Under the pieces are notes generated by a model that saw nothing but the letters and a program-made list of their open reading frames with translations, had not been told where the DNA came from and did not search any database. A stretch of 64,000 bases of DNA, from contig NZ_JANFLT010000005.1 in NCBI RefSeq assembly GCF_024385505.1, positions 434,001-498,000 of the forward strand, in the 5' to 3' direction. Source of the stretch: Arthrobacter zhaoxinii. GTDB lineage: Bacteria > Actinomycetota > Actinomycetes > Actinomycetales > Micrococcaceae. Below are positions 28,026 to 37,676 of the stretch, in pieces. The first letter of the stretch is position 1. The number at the start of each line of letters is the position of its first letter. The translations under genes and the position numbers were made by a program.

Positions 28026-28259
28026 TCAGGCCCGCTGGAGCGCGTTCTTCTGCGACCGGTTGATCCCTGTGCTGCGGCCGCAGTTGGTGCAGGTAAACGC
28101 ATAGCGGCGGCTGGTGGTGAAGATCGGGATGAAGAAGAGCGTCAGGCGGTTGGCACGTTCCTCCACCTGCTGCTCCGCGTAGACACCGCAGTACTGGCAG
28201 GTGGCGGGGCGGGAGAAGAGGGTGCGGAGCACGGTTTTGAATCCAATGAGCACGAACAT
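28026..28259 (-). CDS. Zinc-ribbon domain protein
   Basis: 77-aa protein. Two CxxC pairs, CQYC at about 21-24 and CTNC at about 57-60, form a zinc ribbon around a middle LTLFFIPIFTTSRRYAF strand. This layout occurs in small conserved actinobacterial proteins of unknown role. It stands alone between rnj and a divergent glycosyltransferase gene. Confidence 0.82.
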   Translation of the reverse strand: MFVLIGFKTVLRTLFSRPATCQYCGVYAEQQVEERANRLTLFFIPIFTTSRRYAFTCTNCGRSTGINRSQKNALQRA

Positions 28260-28355
28260 CCGACCAGCCTACGTCGCGGGGGCAGGCCGGGGAACGGGGA
28301 CACGCGGGCTTTACTAAGGTTGCTTAGCAATGATTGGGGTGGATATCTTTCCCGC

Positions 28356-29396
28356 ATGGACGACCGCTCTCCGCATTTGGACCCTCCGCGTCTGGAGTAC
28401 CTGCTGCCGCTGAAATGGAGCGCGGACACCGGCCTGGCTGAGCTGGCGGACTACTTGAAGCTGCTCAGTGCGCATGTCCGGGTCCTGGTGGTGGACGGCT
28501 CCGGCGACGAGCTGTTTGCGGCACACGCCCGGTCCTTCCCTGCCGGGGTGCGCCATTACCGCCCCCGGCACCCCGAGTGCCGAAACGGCAAGGTCAACGG
28601 CGTCCTCACCGGCGTCGACATGGCCGAGGCTGAATACCTCGTGATTGCCGACGACGATGTCCGCTACACCCCGGAGCAGCTGGAAAGAATCTGCGCCCTC
28701 CTGGGGGACGCCGACGTCGTCCGTCCACAGAACTACTTTGCTTCCCTACCTTCCGCGCGCTCGTCCCTGCCGTCCTCCGTACCGTCTTCCGTGCACCCTC
28801 GCCTTCCCCTGCCGTGGCACGCCCGGTGGGACACCGGCCGGACCCTGCTGAACCGTGCGTTCGGCGCCGATTACCCGGGAACGCTCGCGGTGCGGACAGA
28901 GGTGCTTCGGCGGACGGGCGGTTACAGCGGGGACGCGTTGTTCGAGAATCTCGAGCTGTTGCGCACTGTCCGTGCGGCCGGCGGAACCGAGGTGCGCGCC
29001 GACGACCTGTTTGTTGCCCGGCTTCCCTCCTCCACGTCGCAGTTCTTCCGGCAGCGGGTACGCCAGGCCTACGACGATCTGGCCCAGCCGCTGCGGTTGG
29101 CTGCCGAGCTGTCTCTGCTCCCGGTGCTTTTGCGCAGCGCCCGCAGGCCTGGACGACTGGCGGCTCTTTCTGCTGCCGTTGCCGCAGCGGCCGAATATGG
29201 ACGCCGGCGCAACGGCGGGCGGCAGGTGTTCGGGCCGACGTCGGCCCTTTGGGCTCCGTTGTGGATTCTCGAGCGGGCGGTGTGTGTCTGGCTCGCGGTG
29301 CAGTGGCGGCTGCGCGGCGGGGTGCCGTACTCCGGTGTGCGGCTGAAGACTGCAGCGCATTCGGTCCGCCGGATCCGACAGCGAATGCTGGGCTAA
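28356..29396 (+). CDS. Glycosyltransferase family 2-like protein
   Basis: 346-aa protein from ATG 28356. An acidic motif VIADDDVRY (about 91-99) resembles the DxD metal site of GT-A enzymes, and the RQRVRQAYDD region resembles the Q/RxxRW motif of processive GT2 enzymes. The C-terminal half has hydrophobic segments that may anchor it to the membrane. The longer frame from 28320 is rejected because GGGGTGGA precedes the ATG. The sugar and acceptor are unknown. Confidence 0.75.
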   Translation: MDDRSPHLDPPRLEYLLPLKWSADTGLAELADYLKLLSAHVRVLVVDGSGDELFAAHARSFPAGVRHYRPRHPECRNGKVNGVLTGVDMAEAEYLVIADDDVRYTPEQLERICALLGDADVVRPQNYFASLPSARSSLPSSVPSSVHPRLPLPWHARWDTGRTLLNRAFGADYPGTLAVRTEVLRRTGGYSGDALFENLELLRTVRAAGGTEVRADDLFVARLPSSTSQFFRQRVRQAYDDLAQPLRLAAELSLLPVLLRSARRPGRLAALSAAVAAAAEYGRRRNGGRQVFGPTSALWAPLWILERAVCVWLAVQWRLRGGVPYSGVRLKTAAHSVRRIRQRMLG

Positions 29397-30097
29397 GCCT
29401 CCGGGTTCCTGCGAGCGCTGCCGGGTTTGCTGCCGGGTTTGCAGGCGGGTTTATGGAGGTGCCTCTTGGTGGCGTTTGGGAGAGCAACTCACCGAGTCAG
29501 GACCGTAGATCGCCTGCAGGTGTTTGGCTCGGGGGTTGGCCGGTTGCCTTGGTCCGGTTGTCGTGGTCAGGTGCGTGTCGCGGTTCCTGTCGTGCGTTGG
29601 TTTCGGTGCTGCGAGCGCGATCGGACACCCCCTGCGCAAGGGTTCTTCGAGAGCAGATGAGATCCGCGGGTCAGTACGCCGGGTCCACTCCTACGGAATA
29701 GTGCCGCGTGGAGCTCCACGGTTAACGGCGGGTCGAAGGAGTAGCCACGCTGGGTTTGGCCTCCCACTCAGGATTTGGCCTCCCACACCGGGGATGGCAT
29801 TCGTCCGGGCCCGGCATGGGATTCCCCCGGGGCCCGGCATGGCTCGGATTCAGCTGAAGTGCCGGCGACCACGGGCTCCGTGCCCTGCGCGCCGTACTCG
29901 CACCGGCGTCGGCGTCGGCGTCGGCCGGACCTCCCTGCGCCGTACTGGCGGGCGTCGGGCACCGTGCCCCTATACACCGTGCAGATCACCGGATTCCTGC
30001 CCCAACGCCGAACACCACCCTCGCCCGGCAAAAACAGGTAGTACATCGCGTATTTAGTTCCTTCCTCTTGCCGTCCGGGACCGATAAACTCGAACAC
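29397..30097. other. Non-coding stretch rich in short direct repeats
   Basis: No credible gene in about 700 bp. It holds several short duplications: TGCCGGGTTTGC twice in tandem (29419-29442), TTTGGCCTCCCAC at 29755 and 29774, GGGCCCGGCATGG at 29807 and 29830, and a run of three GGCGTC units at about 29905-29922. It may be the worn remains of an older gene or a hypervariable spacer. It also carries the promoter of the 13E12 gene. Confidence 0.6.
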
Positions 30098-31714
30098 ATG
30101 TTCGAATATTCACCTTCTCAACGGCACTACGGACCGGACAAGTCCCGTGTCAGCAGCGTGCTGGTGAATACGTGGGTTGGCGCGCTCAGCGACGAGAGCG
30201 AGACCGAACCCGCACAGCAGCCTGATGCCGAACTCATCGACCGGATACGTGCCCTTGAGGAATTGAAGGCAGCGGCATCGGCGGCACAGGCCCGAGCGGC
30301 TGCGGCGTTCGATGCCTCCCAGCGCCGGAAGCAGGCACTGGCGGAAGTGCCAAAGGACAAGCAGGGCTGTGGAGTGGCGTCGCAGATCGCTTTGGCCCGG
30401 AGGGAATCGGCTAACCGCGGCGGCCGGCTGCTGGGGTTCGCCAAGGCGCTGACGCAGGAAATGCCCTGCACCCTGCAGGCGCTGAGTCAGGGAAAGATCA
30501 GCGAGTGGCGGGCAACATTGCTGGTGCGGGAGACGGCGTGCCTCAGCGTCGAGGACCGGCAGCGTGTTGACCGGGAGATAGCAGGGAATCCGGAGTTGCT
30601 GGAGACTCTGGGTGATCGGCAGATCATCTCCCGCGCCAGGACGGCGGCCTACCGTCTGGACCCGCGGGCCGCCGTGAACCGGGCTGCGAAGGCCGCCTCG
30701 GAACGTTTCGTGTCCTGCCGTCCGGCTCCGGACACCATGACCTACCTGACAGGCCTGCTCCCAGTGGCTCAGGGGGTGGGCGTTTACGCTGCCCTGTCAC
30801 AGGAGGCTGACCGGCTCACCGCTGCCGGCGACGGCCGCACCCGGGGACAGATCATGGCGGACACCCTTGTAGGACGGATTACCGGCCAGGCACACCCGGA
30901 CTCGATGAAGGTGGAGGTCCAGCTGGTGATGACGGACCGGACACTGCTCGCCGGAGAGTCGGAACCGGCATTCGTTCCCGGGTACGGCCCGGTTCCGGCG
31001 CAGTGGGCCCGGGATCTTGTCCGGAGCCGGAGCCGGGGAAAGGGCAAGGGCAAGAGTTGGGGTCAGGACAAGGGCCAAGGTCGGGGCCAGGACAAGGGCC
31101 AGCAGGAGAGCCAGACTAAACGTAAGCAAGAAGGTCGGGGGCAGGACAGGAACGTCCAGACCTTCATTCGCAGGTTGTATGCGGCTCCCGGAACCGGTGA
31201 GCTGGTGGCCATGGACGCAAGGGCACGCCTGTTCCCGACTTCCCTTGCCCGCTTCATCGCCGCACGGGATCAGACCTGCCGGATGCCGTGGTGTGGCGCA
31301 CCAATCCGGCACTTCGACCACATCCGCCCGCATAGCAGGGGTGGTCCCACCAAAGCCGAGAACGGACAGGGACTTTGCGAGGCGTGCAACCATGCCAAGG
31401 AAGCCCCGGGCTGGTCAGCCGAGGTAGTCAAACCTCCGGGCACTGGGGGCATCGCAGGGGCGTTGGGTGGTAACGGTGCAACAGGGGCAATCGGTGCGCC
31501 GGGTGCGCCGGGTGCAGCGAGCGCAACAGGTGCAGCAGGGGAAATCGGGATGGTCGGCGGGCCCGGGATGGTCGGATCACCCGGACACACCGTGGAGACC
31601 TCCACCCCAACCGGGCACACTTACCGATCCACCGCGCCACCCTTGGTAGGCACGCCGGAGGACGTCTCGGCTGTTGTTGATCGGGTGATGGCCGACCTCG
31701 TTTGGGCAGCATAA
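30098..31714 (+). CDS. 13E12-repeat (DUF222) HNH endonuclease family protein
   Basis: 538-aa protein. The N-terminal DUF222 helical region (about 30-300) leads to a C-terminal HNH motif, CRMPWCGAPIRHFDHIRPHS followed by GLCEACNHAKEAPGW. Many actinobacterial genomes hold several copies and their biological role is uncertain. Two unusual stretches are a Lys/Gly/Gln-rich insert just before the HNH part (about 310-350) and a Gly-Ala-Pro run after it (about 450-490). The ATG at 30098 is chosen over 30068. Confidence 0.88.
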   Translation: MFEYSPSQRHYGPDKSRVSSVLVNTWVGALSDESETEPAQQPDAELIDRIRALEELKAAASAAQARAAAAFDASQRRKQALAEVPKDKQGCGVASQIALARRESANRGGRLLGFAKALTQEMPCTLQALSQGKISEWRATLLVRETACLSVEDRQRVDREIAGNPELLETLGDRQIISRARTAAYRLDPRAAVNRAAKAASERFVSCRPAPDTMTYLTGLLPVAQGVGVYAALSQEADRLTAAGDGRTRGQIMADTLVGRITGQAHPDSMKVEVQLVMTDRTLLAGESEPAFVPGYGPVPAQWARDLVRSRSRGKGKGKSWGQDKGQGRGQDKGQQESQTKRKQEGRGQDRNVQTFIRRLYAAPGTGELVAMDARARLFPTSLARFIAARDQTCRMPWCGAPIRHFDHIRPHSRGGPTKAENGQGLCEACNHAKEAPGWSAEVVKPPGTGGIAGALGGNGATGAIGAPGAPGAASATGAAGEIGMVGGPGMVGSPGHTVETSTPTGHTYRSTAPPLVGTPEDVSAVVDRVMADLVWAA

Positions 31715-31856
31715 GGCTGACTCCCCCGGCGCTCGCCGATCCGACCCCCGACCCGACCCTGCCCCCACCTGCCACCCTCTGCCCGACTGGAACGCCTGCA
31801 GGTAGCAGGGGTCCCGGTCAGTCCCGGACAGCGGCCGCCGCCGGTAGGCTGGTGGA

Positions 31857-32477
31857 ATGGCCAGATACTTTGACGTACACCCGGATAATCCGCAGCCCAG
31901 GGCCATCAGCCAGATTGTGAACCTGCTCGAATCCGGCGGTTTGATCGCCTACCCCACCGACTCCTGCTACGCACTGGGGGTACAGCTGGGCAACCGCGAA
32001 GGGCTGGAACGGATCCGGCAGATCCGCCAGCTGGACGACAAGCACCACTTCACCCTGGTCTGCCGGAACTTCGCCCAGCTGGGACAGTTCGTGCAGCTGG
32101 ACAATTCGGTGTTCCGCAGCATTAAGGCCGCCACCCCCGGAAGCTACACCTTCATCCTGCCCGCGGTTAAGGAAGTCCCCAAGTGGCTGCTCCAGCCCAA
32201 GAAGCGGACCGTCGGCGTGCGCATCCCGGACAACACAGTGGTGCAGTCGATCCTGGACAGCCTCGGCGAACCGCTGCTCTCCAGCACACTGCTGCTGCCC
32301 GGCGACGAAGATCCGATGACGCAGGGCTGGGAAATCAAGGAACGGCTGGACCACCAGGTGGATGCCGTCATCGATTCCGGGTTCTGCGGCCCCGATCCGA
32401 CCACCGTCATCGACTTCTCGGGTGATTCCCCGGTGATCGTCCGGCGCGGAACCGGAGATCCAGCACCCTTCGAATAA
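31857..32477 (+). CDS. L-threonylcarbamoyladenylate synthase-like protein (YciO/YrdC/Sua5 family)
   Basis: 206-aa protein of the YrdC/Sua5 fold. LIAYPTDSCYALG and the RIRQIRQLDDKHHFTLVC block match the nucleotide and threonine-binding core. The layout without a Sua5 C-terminal domain, and the ending, favour the YciO branch, whose exact substrate is less certain than that of TsaC. It could assist tRNA t6A formation. It stands alone. Confidence 0.85.
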   Translation: MARYFDVHPDNPQPRAISQIVNLLESGGLIAYPTDSCYALGVQLGNREGLERIRQIRQLDDKHHFTLVCRNFAQLGQFVQLDNSVFRSIKAATPGSYTFILPAVKEVPKWLLQPKKRTVGVRIPDNTVVQSILDSLGEPLLSSTLLLPGDEDPMTQGWEIKERLDHQVDAVIDSGFCGPDPTTVIDFSGDSPVIVRRGTGDPAPFE

Positions 32478-32590
32478 CCCCTGCGGCCGGTGTCCCTTTA
32501 TCGGCCCCTGCGGTTGACTCCACCCTGGCGCGCACTGAGTCTGGCACGCGTCAGGGGGAACCATCGCTAGGCACTCGCAGGGGAATCCAC

Positions 32591-34930
32591 ATGAAGAAAA
32601 CGGCCACAACACTATCAACGGCGATATTGAGCATCTGTGTCCTGGCGGGATGCGGTGTAGGTACCGGGCTTCCGGGCACAATCGGCGGACCAAGCGATCC
32701 CGCCGATTATCCCGGGCCCACCAAGACCTCCACACCCACTCCCACCACGTCGCCCACCGGTACGTCGACGTCGACACCTCCCGCACCGACATCCACCCCG
32801 TCGCCCACGCACGACGAAGGCGACGGCGGAGGGCACGGGGACGGCGACGGCGGTGGCCATGGCAACGACGAGGCCGTCAATGTGATCCTGATGGTCGGCG
32901 ACGGAATGGGCACCGCGCAGCGGGACGCCATCCGGCTGGCCTCGGTGGGACTGACCGGAGAGCTGGCCATGGATTCGCTTCCCGAAGTGGGACGGGTACA
33001 TACCAACTCCGCGGACCCCGGCACGTTTATCACTGACTCGGCCGCCGCCGCCACGGCCATGGCCACCGGGGTGAAGACCTACAACGGTGCCATCGGCGTG
33101 GACCTGGACCAGCAGCCGGTCACCACGGCCCTGGAAGTCGCCGAACGGCTCGGAAAGTCCTCCGGCCTGGTCACCACCGCACAGGTCACGGATGCAACTC
33201 CTGCTGCCTTCGGCTCGCATGTGCTGGACCGGGATGAGCAGAGCGCCATTGCCGCCCAGTTCCTGCGCAGCTCCCGCCCGGAAGTGATCCTGGGCGGCGG
33301 CGAGGATTACTGGTACCCCGCGGGAGACCCGGGGCGGCTTCCCGACAACCCGGCGGAAGACGAGTCCGAGGAGAGCGCCGGCACAGAGGGCAACCTCGTG
33401 GAAGAGGCCCGGGAGCAGGGATACGAATATGTCTGGGACCTGCCCGGCCTGCAGGCGGCACAGGGCGACATGCTGCTCGGACTGTTCGCCAACGAGGAAA
33501 TGTTCCAATACGGAGACGACGTGGACGAGGTCTACAACCCCACGGTTCCGCTGACCGAAATGACCCGGAAAGCCATTGACGTCCTGAACGGCAACCAGGA
33601 CGACAACGGCTTCTTCCTCATGGTCGAAGAAGAAGGCATTGACGCCATGAGCCATGTCAATAACGGGGCGCTGACCATTGAGTCCGGCATCGAGTTCGAC
33701 CGTTCCGTGGCCCTGGCCAAGGAGTTCGCCGAGAAGGACGGGAACACCCTGCTGATCACCGTGGGCGACCACCAGACCGGCGGCATGACCATCGAACCCC
33801 TGGGCGACGACTCCAACCCGGACAGCCCGGTGCAGGAAGGACCGTTCGACGTCGCAGGCTCGGACCAGCAGTTCCGGATTGACTGGACCACCGGCGGCCA
33901 CACGGGCGACGACGTCCCGCTGACCGCCATGGGGCCGGGCGCGGAAATGCTGACCGGTGTCTACGAGAACACCCGCATCTTCGACGTGATGGTCTCGGTC
34001 ATGCGCTCAGGCACGGACCGTGGCTTTGACCTCCAGTCCCACCGCGGCGGCCGGGGTGAAGTAACCGAAGAATCCCTGGCTGCCTTCGCGCACTCGCTGG
34101 AACTCGGCGTCACCACCCTGGAACTGGATGCCCATCTGACCGAGGACGGCCGAGTGATCGTCTGGCATGACGACATCATCCTGGACACGAAGTGCGCCGA
34201 TACCGCGCCTGCAGTGGCCGAAGATCCGGAATACCCGTATGTGGGCGACCGCGTGGCGGACCTGAGCCTTTTGCAGCTCCAGACCTTGAACTGCGGCTAC
34301 CAGCCGTTGCCGGGCTACCCGGAGCAGGATGTCGCGGAGGGCAACCGGATTGCGGAGCTGAGCGATGTCTATCGCCTCGCCCGGGAGTACCGGGCCCGCA
34401 AAATCCAGTTCAATGTCGAAACCAAGGTCGAGGATGGCCAGGCCGGCGGACCGCGCAGCGTCGCCCTGACCGAGGCAGTGGTGGACGTGGTCCGCGATGC
34501 GAACCGGGAGCGCCGCACCACCATCCAATCCTTTGACTGGTCCACCCTGAACCTGCTCGAGCGGATCGCCCCGGAACTGACACGGGTGGCGCTGGCCGGC
34601 ACCGCGGAGGATCTCGGCGTTGGCCAGCCCGGAGCTGCCCCGGAGCTGGGCGGAATCGACATTGACGACTTCGGCGGTTCCGTGGTCCGTGCCGCCCATG
34701 CCCAGGGCTATGACGTACTCTCCCCCGTTTTCACCACCGTCACGGCGGAGATGGTGGCCGACGCGCACAACCTCGGCATGACGGTGATTCCCTATACCGT
34801 CAACGAAGTGGCCGACATGCACCGGCTCATTGACCTGGGCGTGGACGGGATCATCACTGACTACCCCACCAGGCTGCGCGCGGTGATGGCGGAACGGGGC
34901 TTCGATCTGCCCCGGGCCTACCAGCGCTAA
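32591..34930 (+). CDS. Alkaline phosphatase fused to glycerophosphodiester phosphodiesterase, lipoprotein
   Basis: 779-aa secreted protein. A lipoprotein signal ends in LAGC (Cys21), then a Thr/Pro/Ser spacer and a Gly/His/Asp run (about 40-92). The PhoA-like alkaline phosphatase domain follows with MVGDGMG (Asp104) and the catalytic TDSAAAATAMATG. A GDPD domain begins at about 478 with SHRGGRG (His484), LELDAHLTEDG and VWHDD. It could release glycerol 3-phosphate from phosphodiesters and then phosphate from it, outside the cell. The frame is continuous with no sign of a join error. Confidence 0.9.
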   Translation: MKKTATTLSTAILSICVLAGCGVGTGLPGTIGGPSDPADYPGPTKTSTPTPTTSPTGTSTSTPPAPTSTPSPTHDEGDGGGHGDGDGGGHGNDEAVNVILMVGDGMGTAQRDAIRLASVGLTGELAMDSLPEVGRVHTNSADPGTFITDSAAAATAMATGVKTYNGAIGVDLDQQPVTTALEVAERLGKSSGLVTTAQVTDATPAAFGSHVLDRDEQSAIAAQFLRSSRPEVILGGGEDYWYPAGDPGRLPDNPAEDESEESAGTEGNLVEEAREQGYEYVWDLPGLQAAQGDMLLGLFANEEMFQYGDDVDEVYNPTVPLTEMTRKAIDVLNGNQDDNGFFLMVEEEGIDAMSHVNNGALTIESGIEFDRSVALAKEFAEKDGNTLLITVGDHQTGGMTIEPLGDDSNPDSPVQEGPFDVAGSDQQFRIDWTTGGHTGDDVPLTAMGPGAEMLTGVYENTRIFDVMVSVMRSGTDRGFDLQSHRGGRGEVTEESLAAFAHSLELGVTTLELDAHLTEDGRVIVWHDDIILDTKCADTAPAVAEDPEYPYVGDRVADLSLLQLQTLNCGYQPLPGYPEQDVAEGNRIAELSDVYRLAREYRARKIQFNVETKVEDGQAGGPRSVALTEAVVDVVRDANRERRTTIQSFDWSTLNLLERIAPELTRVALAGTAEDLGVGQPGAAPELGGIDIDDFGGSVVRAAHAQGYDVLSPVFTTVTAEMVADAHNLGMTVIPYTVNEVADMHRLIDLGVDGIITDYPTRLRAVMAERGFDLPRAYQR

Positions 34931-34942
34931 GCGTCAACGCAG

Positions 34943-34980
34943 CACCGTGCCGGGACCACAGCACCGGTCCCGGCACGGTG
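34943..34980. terminator. Terminator-like hairpin
   Basis: Perfect 15-bp inverted repeat (34943-34957 and 34966-34980) with an 8-nt loop, starting 13 nt after the phosphatase-GDPD stop. No U tract follows. It probably ends that transcript or shields its 3' end. Confidence 0.7.
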
Positions 34981-35023
34981 GCCCGTTTCGGCACGCAGCA
35001 AGTACCAATGGCATGCTGAAGGG

Positions 35024-35572
35024 ATGCCCGGTCTCTACATTCTTCCTTCCAGCTGGCTGCTCGATGCGACCCCGGAGGCGGTCTGGGAGACCGTTGCCAG
35101 CCCGGAGATGAGCTGGCCCCGCTGGTGGCCGGGGTGCACGCTGCAGGACCTTGCCACCGACCCCTCTGCGGACGCCGCGGATCCGGTCACCCGGCTGCTC
35201 GGCACCACCGTCCGCCTGCAGTTCCGCGCCTCCCTGGGCTACCGGCTGTCCATCACCGTCCATCCCACGTCTGCGGCCCGCCCCCGGATCATAGAGTTCG
35301 ACGCCGGCGGCGACTTGGCGGGCACCGGACGGATCCGCCTGTTCCCCGTCGCGTCCCCGGCCCCGGGTGTCCCGGCGCAGACCCGGATGGACATTGACTG
35401 GCGGGTCCGGCCCACCCGGCGCTGGATGCGTGTGCTCACCCCGGTGGCCCGGCCCGTCTTCACGGCCGCCCATGCCCTGCTGATGCGGCAGGGCGAACGC
35501 GGGCTGCGCCGGGAACTGGCTCAGGCCACCCGCCGCGGACAGCCGAACAGCGTCCTCACTCCGGGCGAGTAA
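35024..35572 (+). CDS. SRPBCC-fold (polyketide cyclase/dehydrase-like) protein
   Basis: 182-aa protein whose N-terminus (SWLLDATPEAVWETVASPEMS) and Trp-rich WPRWWPG segment match the START/SRPBCC hydrophobic-pocket fold. Such proteins bind lipids or small hydrophobic ligands. Its last 52 bp overlap the end of the convergent DUF2071 gene. Function unknown. Confidence 0.72.
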   Translation: MPGLYILPSSWLLDATPEAVWETVASPEMSWPRWWPGCTLQDLATDPSADAADPVTRLLGTTVRLQFRASLGYRLSITVHPTSAARPRIIEFDAGGDLAGTGRIRLFPVASPAPGVPAQTRMDIDWRVRPTRRWMRVLTPVARPVFTAAHALLMRQGERGLRRELAQATRRGQPNSVLTPGE

Positions 35573-36252
35573 TGCACCGCGTCCGGCGGCCCTTCGACGG
35601 GCAGCCCCGCGGCCGGCACCAGCTCGTCGTGGAGGTGGGTCAGCCGGGCCGGATGCAGCGGCCACGGCCGGTGCGAGATCGGAATAAAAACCGTCCTGCC
35701 CGCCAGGCAAGCATGCAGCCCGAAACGTGCGGTGAGCAGGATGGACAGATCGTCGTCTGCGGTACGCCCATAGTCCGGCACCACGGCGAAGGATGAGCGG
35801 GCCTGCCTGCCGAACCGGGCGACGTCGTACCCCAGCCCCCAGCCGGAACGCCTGGGCCGGCACCGGGACCAGACGTACGGAATGTGCAGCGAACGGGCCG
35901 CCAGCACCGGGGCGAGCCGGGAGGCGTCCAGGCTCCGGAACAATACCCCGCGGCTGCCGTCACGGCCCCGCGAGTACAGGCGTACGTTGATCTCGGTGTA
36001 GGAACCGAAAAACGGCACCGGAACCCTCCCGAGCCGGGTCTCCGGTGCGCGGAAGCCGATGAGCCCCACCCACGTGGAGCCGTGGAAAACATCGGGTTCG
36101 ACGCCGGGCGGCATGTAGGGCGCTGCCAGGGACGGATCGATGCGCCAGTGCAGGAACACAGCCGCGGCCCAGGTCTGGGCCATGAGGACCGGCGGGGGAA
36201 CCCGCGGTCCGGCAGGCGGGGGGTCCGGCACGCGGCGCGCGTGTGAAGCCAT
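35521..36252 (-). CDS. DUF2071 (YqjF-like) family protein
   Basis: 243-aa protein of the DUF2071/YqjF family, seen in FLHWRIDPSLAAPYMPPGVEPDVFHGSTWVGLIGF and the INVRLYSRG segment. The fold resembles acetoacetate decarboxylase, but the activity is unknown. It converges on the SRPBCC gene with a 52-bp overlap. Confidence 0.78.
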   Translation of the reverse strand: MASHARRVPDPPPAGPRVPPPVLMAQTWAAAVFLHWRIDPSLAAPYMPPGVEPDVFHGSTWVGLIGFRAPETRLGRVPVPFFGSYTEINVRLYSRGRDGSRGVLFRSLDASRLAPVLAARSLHIPYVWSRCRPRRSGWGLGYDVARFGRQARSSFAVVPDYGRTADDDLSILLTARFGLHACLAGRTVFIPISHRPWPLHPARLTHLHDELVPAAGLPVEGPPDAVHYSPGVRTLFGCPRRVA

Positions 36253-36309
36253 GGCGCCAAGGTAACAGCGGGACCGCCGGGCGAACAGCGCAGACCCGGC
36301 GGCCGGAGT

Positions 36310-37614
36310 CTAGACCGCGGTGTCCGGCCGTTCTTCACCGAAGCGTTCCACTGCCGTCTTCTTCCGGATCCGGTCCAGCCGGTTGATCAGCGGCGCCGCC
36401 GTGACGCCGTGCAGCACGACGGATGACGCCACCACCAGGCCAACCAGTCCCCAGAGCTGCTCCGCATGGTCGAAGTGTCCCTTGCCAAGGGCATAGCCGA
36501 GGTAATACAGCGAGCCGATCCCCCGGACTCCGAAGAAGGCGATGGCCATCCGCTCGCGGGGGCCCGGCTTGCCGCCCAGCAGGCCCAGCCATCCGGCGAG
36601 GGGACGGACTGCCAGCAGGAACGCCGCCGCCACCACCATTTCACGCCAGCCGATGCCGGACAGCAGTCCGCGGGCAATGGCGCCGCCGAGCAGGAGCAGC
36701 AGGACCACGGTCAGCAGCCGTTCCAGCTGCTCCACGTAGCTGTGCAGCACGCGGTGGTAGCCGTGGGTACGTTCCGCGGCCCGGATGGTGACTGCGCAGA
36801 CAAAGACGGCGACAAACCCGTACCCGTCCAGCATTTCGGTGATTCCGTACGCCAGGAAAGTGGCCGCCAGGGCCACGAAGCCTTCGGAGTGGTTGGACAG
36901 GCGGATGCTTTCCAGCCGTGCGGAGAAGAAGAGCCGGCTGAGTACTTTGCCGGTCAGGAAACCCAGAAGGACGCCCATGCCGATCCGCCAGGAGACGTCG
37001 ACGGCAATCCAGTGCGGGAACCAGTCGGACGGCGCCGTCCCCACCAGGCTCATGCCGATGGCGAGGTACACGAACGGGAACGCCAGGCCGTCATTGAGTC
37101 CCGCTTCGGAGGTCAGGCCGAACCGGACCTCGTCCTCAGCTTCACCTTCGGAGTCCTCCTCTTCGTCGTCGGCGGGTTCGCCCACCTGGACCTCGGAGGC
37201 CAGGACCGGATCGGTCGGGGCCAGCGCGGCGGCCAGCAGGATGGCCGCGGCGAGGCCGACGCCCAGGACCCAGAGGTTCAGCAGGGTCAGGCCCAGCAGG
37301 CTCAGCGGCATGGCGATGCCCAGCATCCGCCAGGTGGTGGACCAGCGCCGCCAGCCGACCGGACGGTCCAGTGCCAGTCCCGCACCCATCAGGGAAATGA
37401 TCACGCACACCTCGGTCAGGTGCGTGGTGAATTCCCCGTAGCGCACCGGATCCGGGTCCGGCAGGTCCTTCAGAAGGCTGAACGCCAGGATCCCGGCACC
37501 CAGGAAGACCATGGGCATGGACACCGGAACATTGCGCAGCAGTTTGGGCAGCACGGCGGCAAGGAAGACTGCAAGGCCGGCGGCGAAGAATACGAGGCTG
37601 GGTCCGTCAAACAC
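36310..37614 (-). CDS. Cation:proton antiporter (CPA1 family)
   Basis: 434-aa membrane protein with about 12 helices. ALAPTDPVLA and EAGLNDGLAFPF are the ion-site motifs of NhaP-type CPA1 exchangers. A short acidic loop (EPADDEEEDSEGEAEDE, about 155-172) lies just before the second motif. It should exchange Na+ or K+ for H+ at the cytoplasmic membrane. Another antiporter of the same class is at 60853. Confidence 0.88.
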   Translation of the reverse strand: MFDGPSLVFFAAGLAVFLAAVLPKLLRNVPVSMPMVFLGAGILAFSLLKDLPDPDPVRYGEFTTHLTEVCVIISLMGAGLALDRPVGWRRWSTTWRMLGIAMPLSLLGLTLLNLWVLGVGLAAAILLAAALAPTDPVLASEVQVGEPADDEEEDSEGEAEDEVRFGLTSEAGLNDGLAFPFVYLAIGMSLVGTAPSDWFPHWIAVDVSWRIGMGVLLGFLTGKVLSRLFFSARLESIRLSNHSEGFVALAATFLAYGITEMLDGYGFVAVFVCAVTIRAAERTHGYHRVLHSYVEQLERLLTVVLLLLLGGAIARGLLSGIGWREMVVAAAFLLAVRPLAGWLGLLGGKPGPRERMAIAFFGVRGIGSLYYLGYALGKGHFDHAEQLWGLVGLVVASSVVLHGVTAAPLINRLDRIRKKTAVERFGEERPDTAV

Positions 37615-37676
37615 CCCCCGAGATTACTCGGTTCCGGGCGCGCTGACAGGTGCCGCGCCGAACCGGCGCGGGCGGT

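Noticed and set aside
29451-29639. Small minus-strand frame in the repeat-rich spacer
   Set aside because: 62 codons with no motif and no ribosome-binding site; considered chance.
29903-29926. GGCGTC repeats as a possible CRISPR or phase-variable tract
   Set aside because: Only three hexamers in tandem, with no spacers and no gene reading through them.
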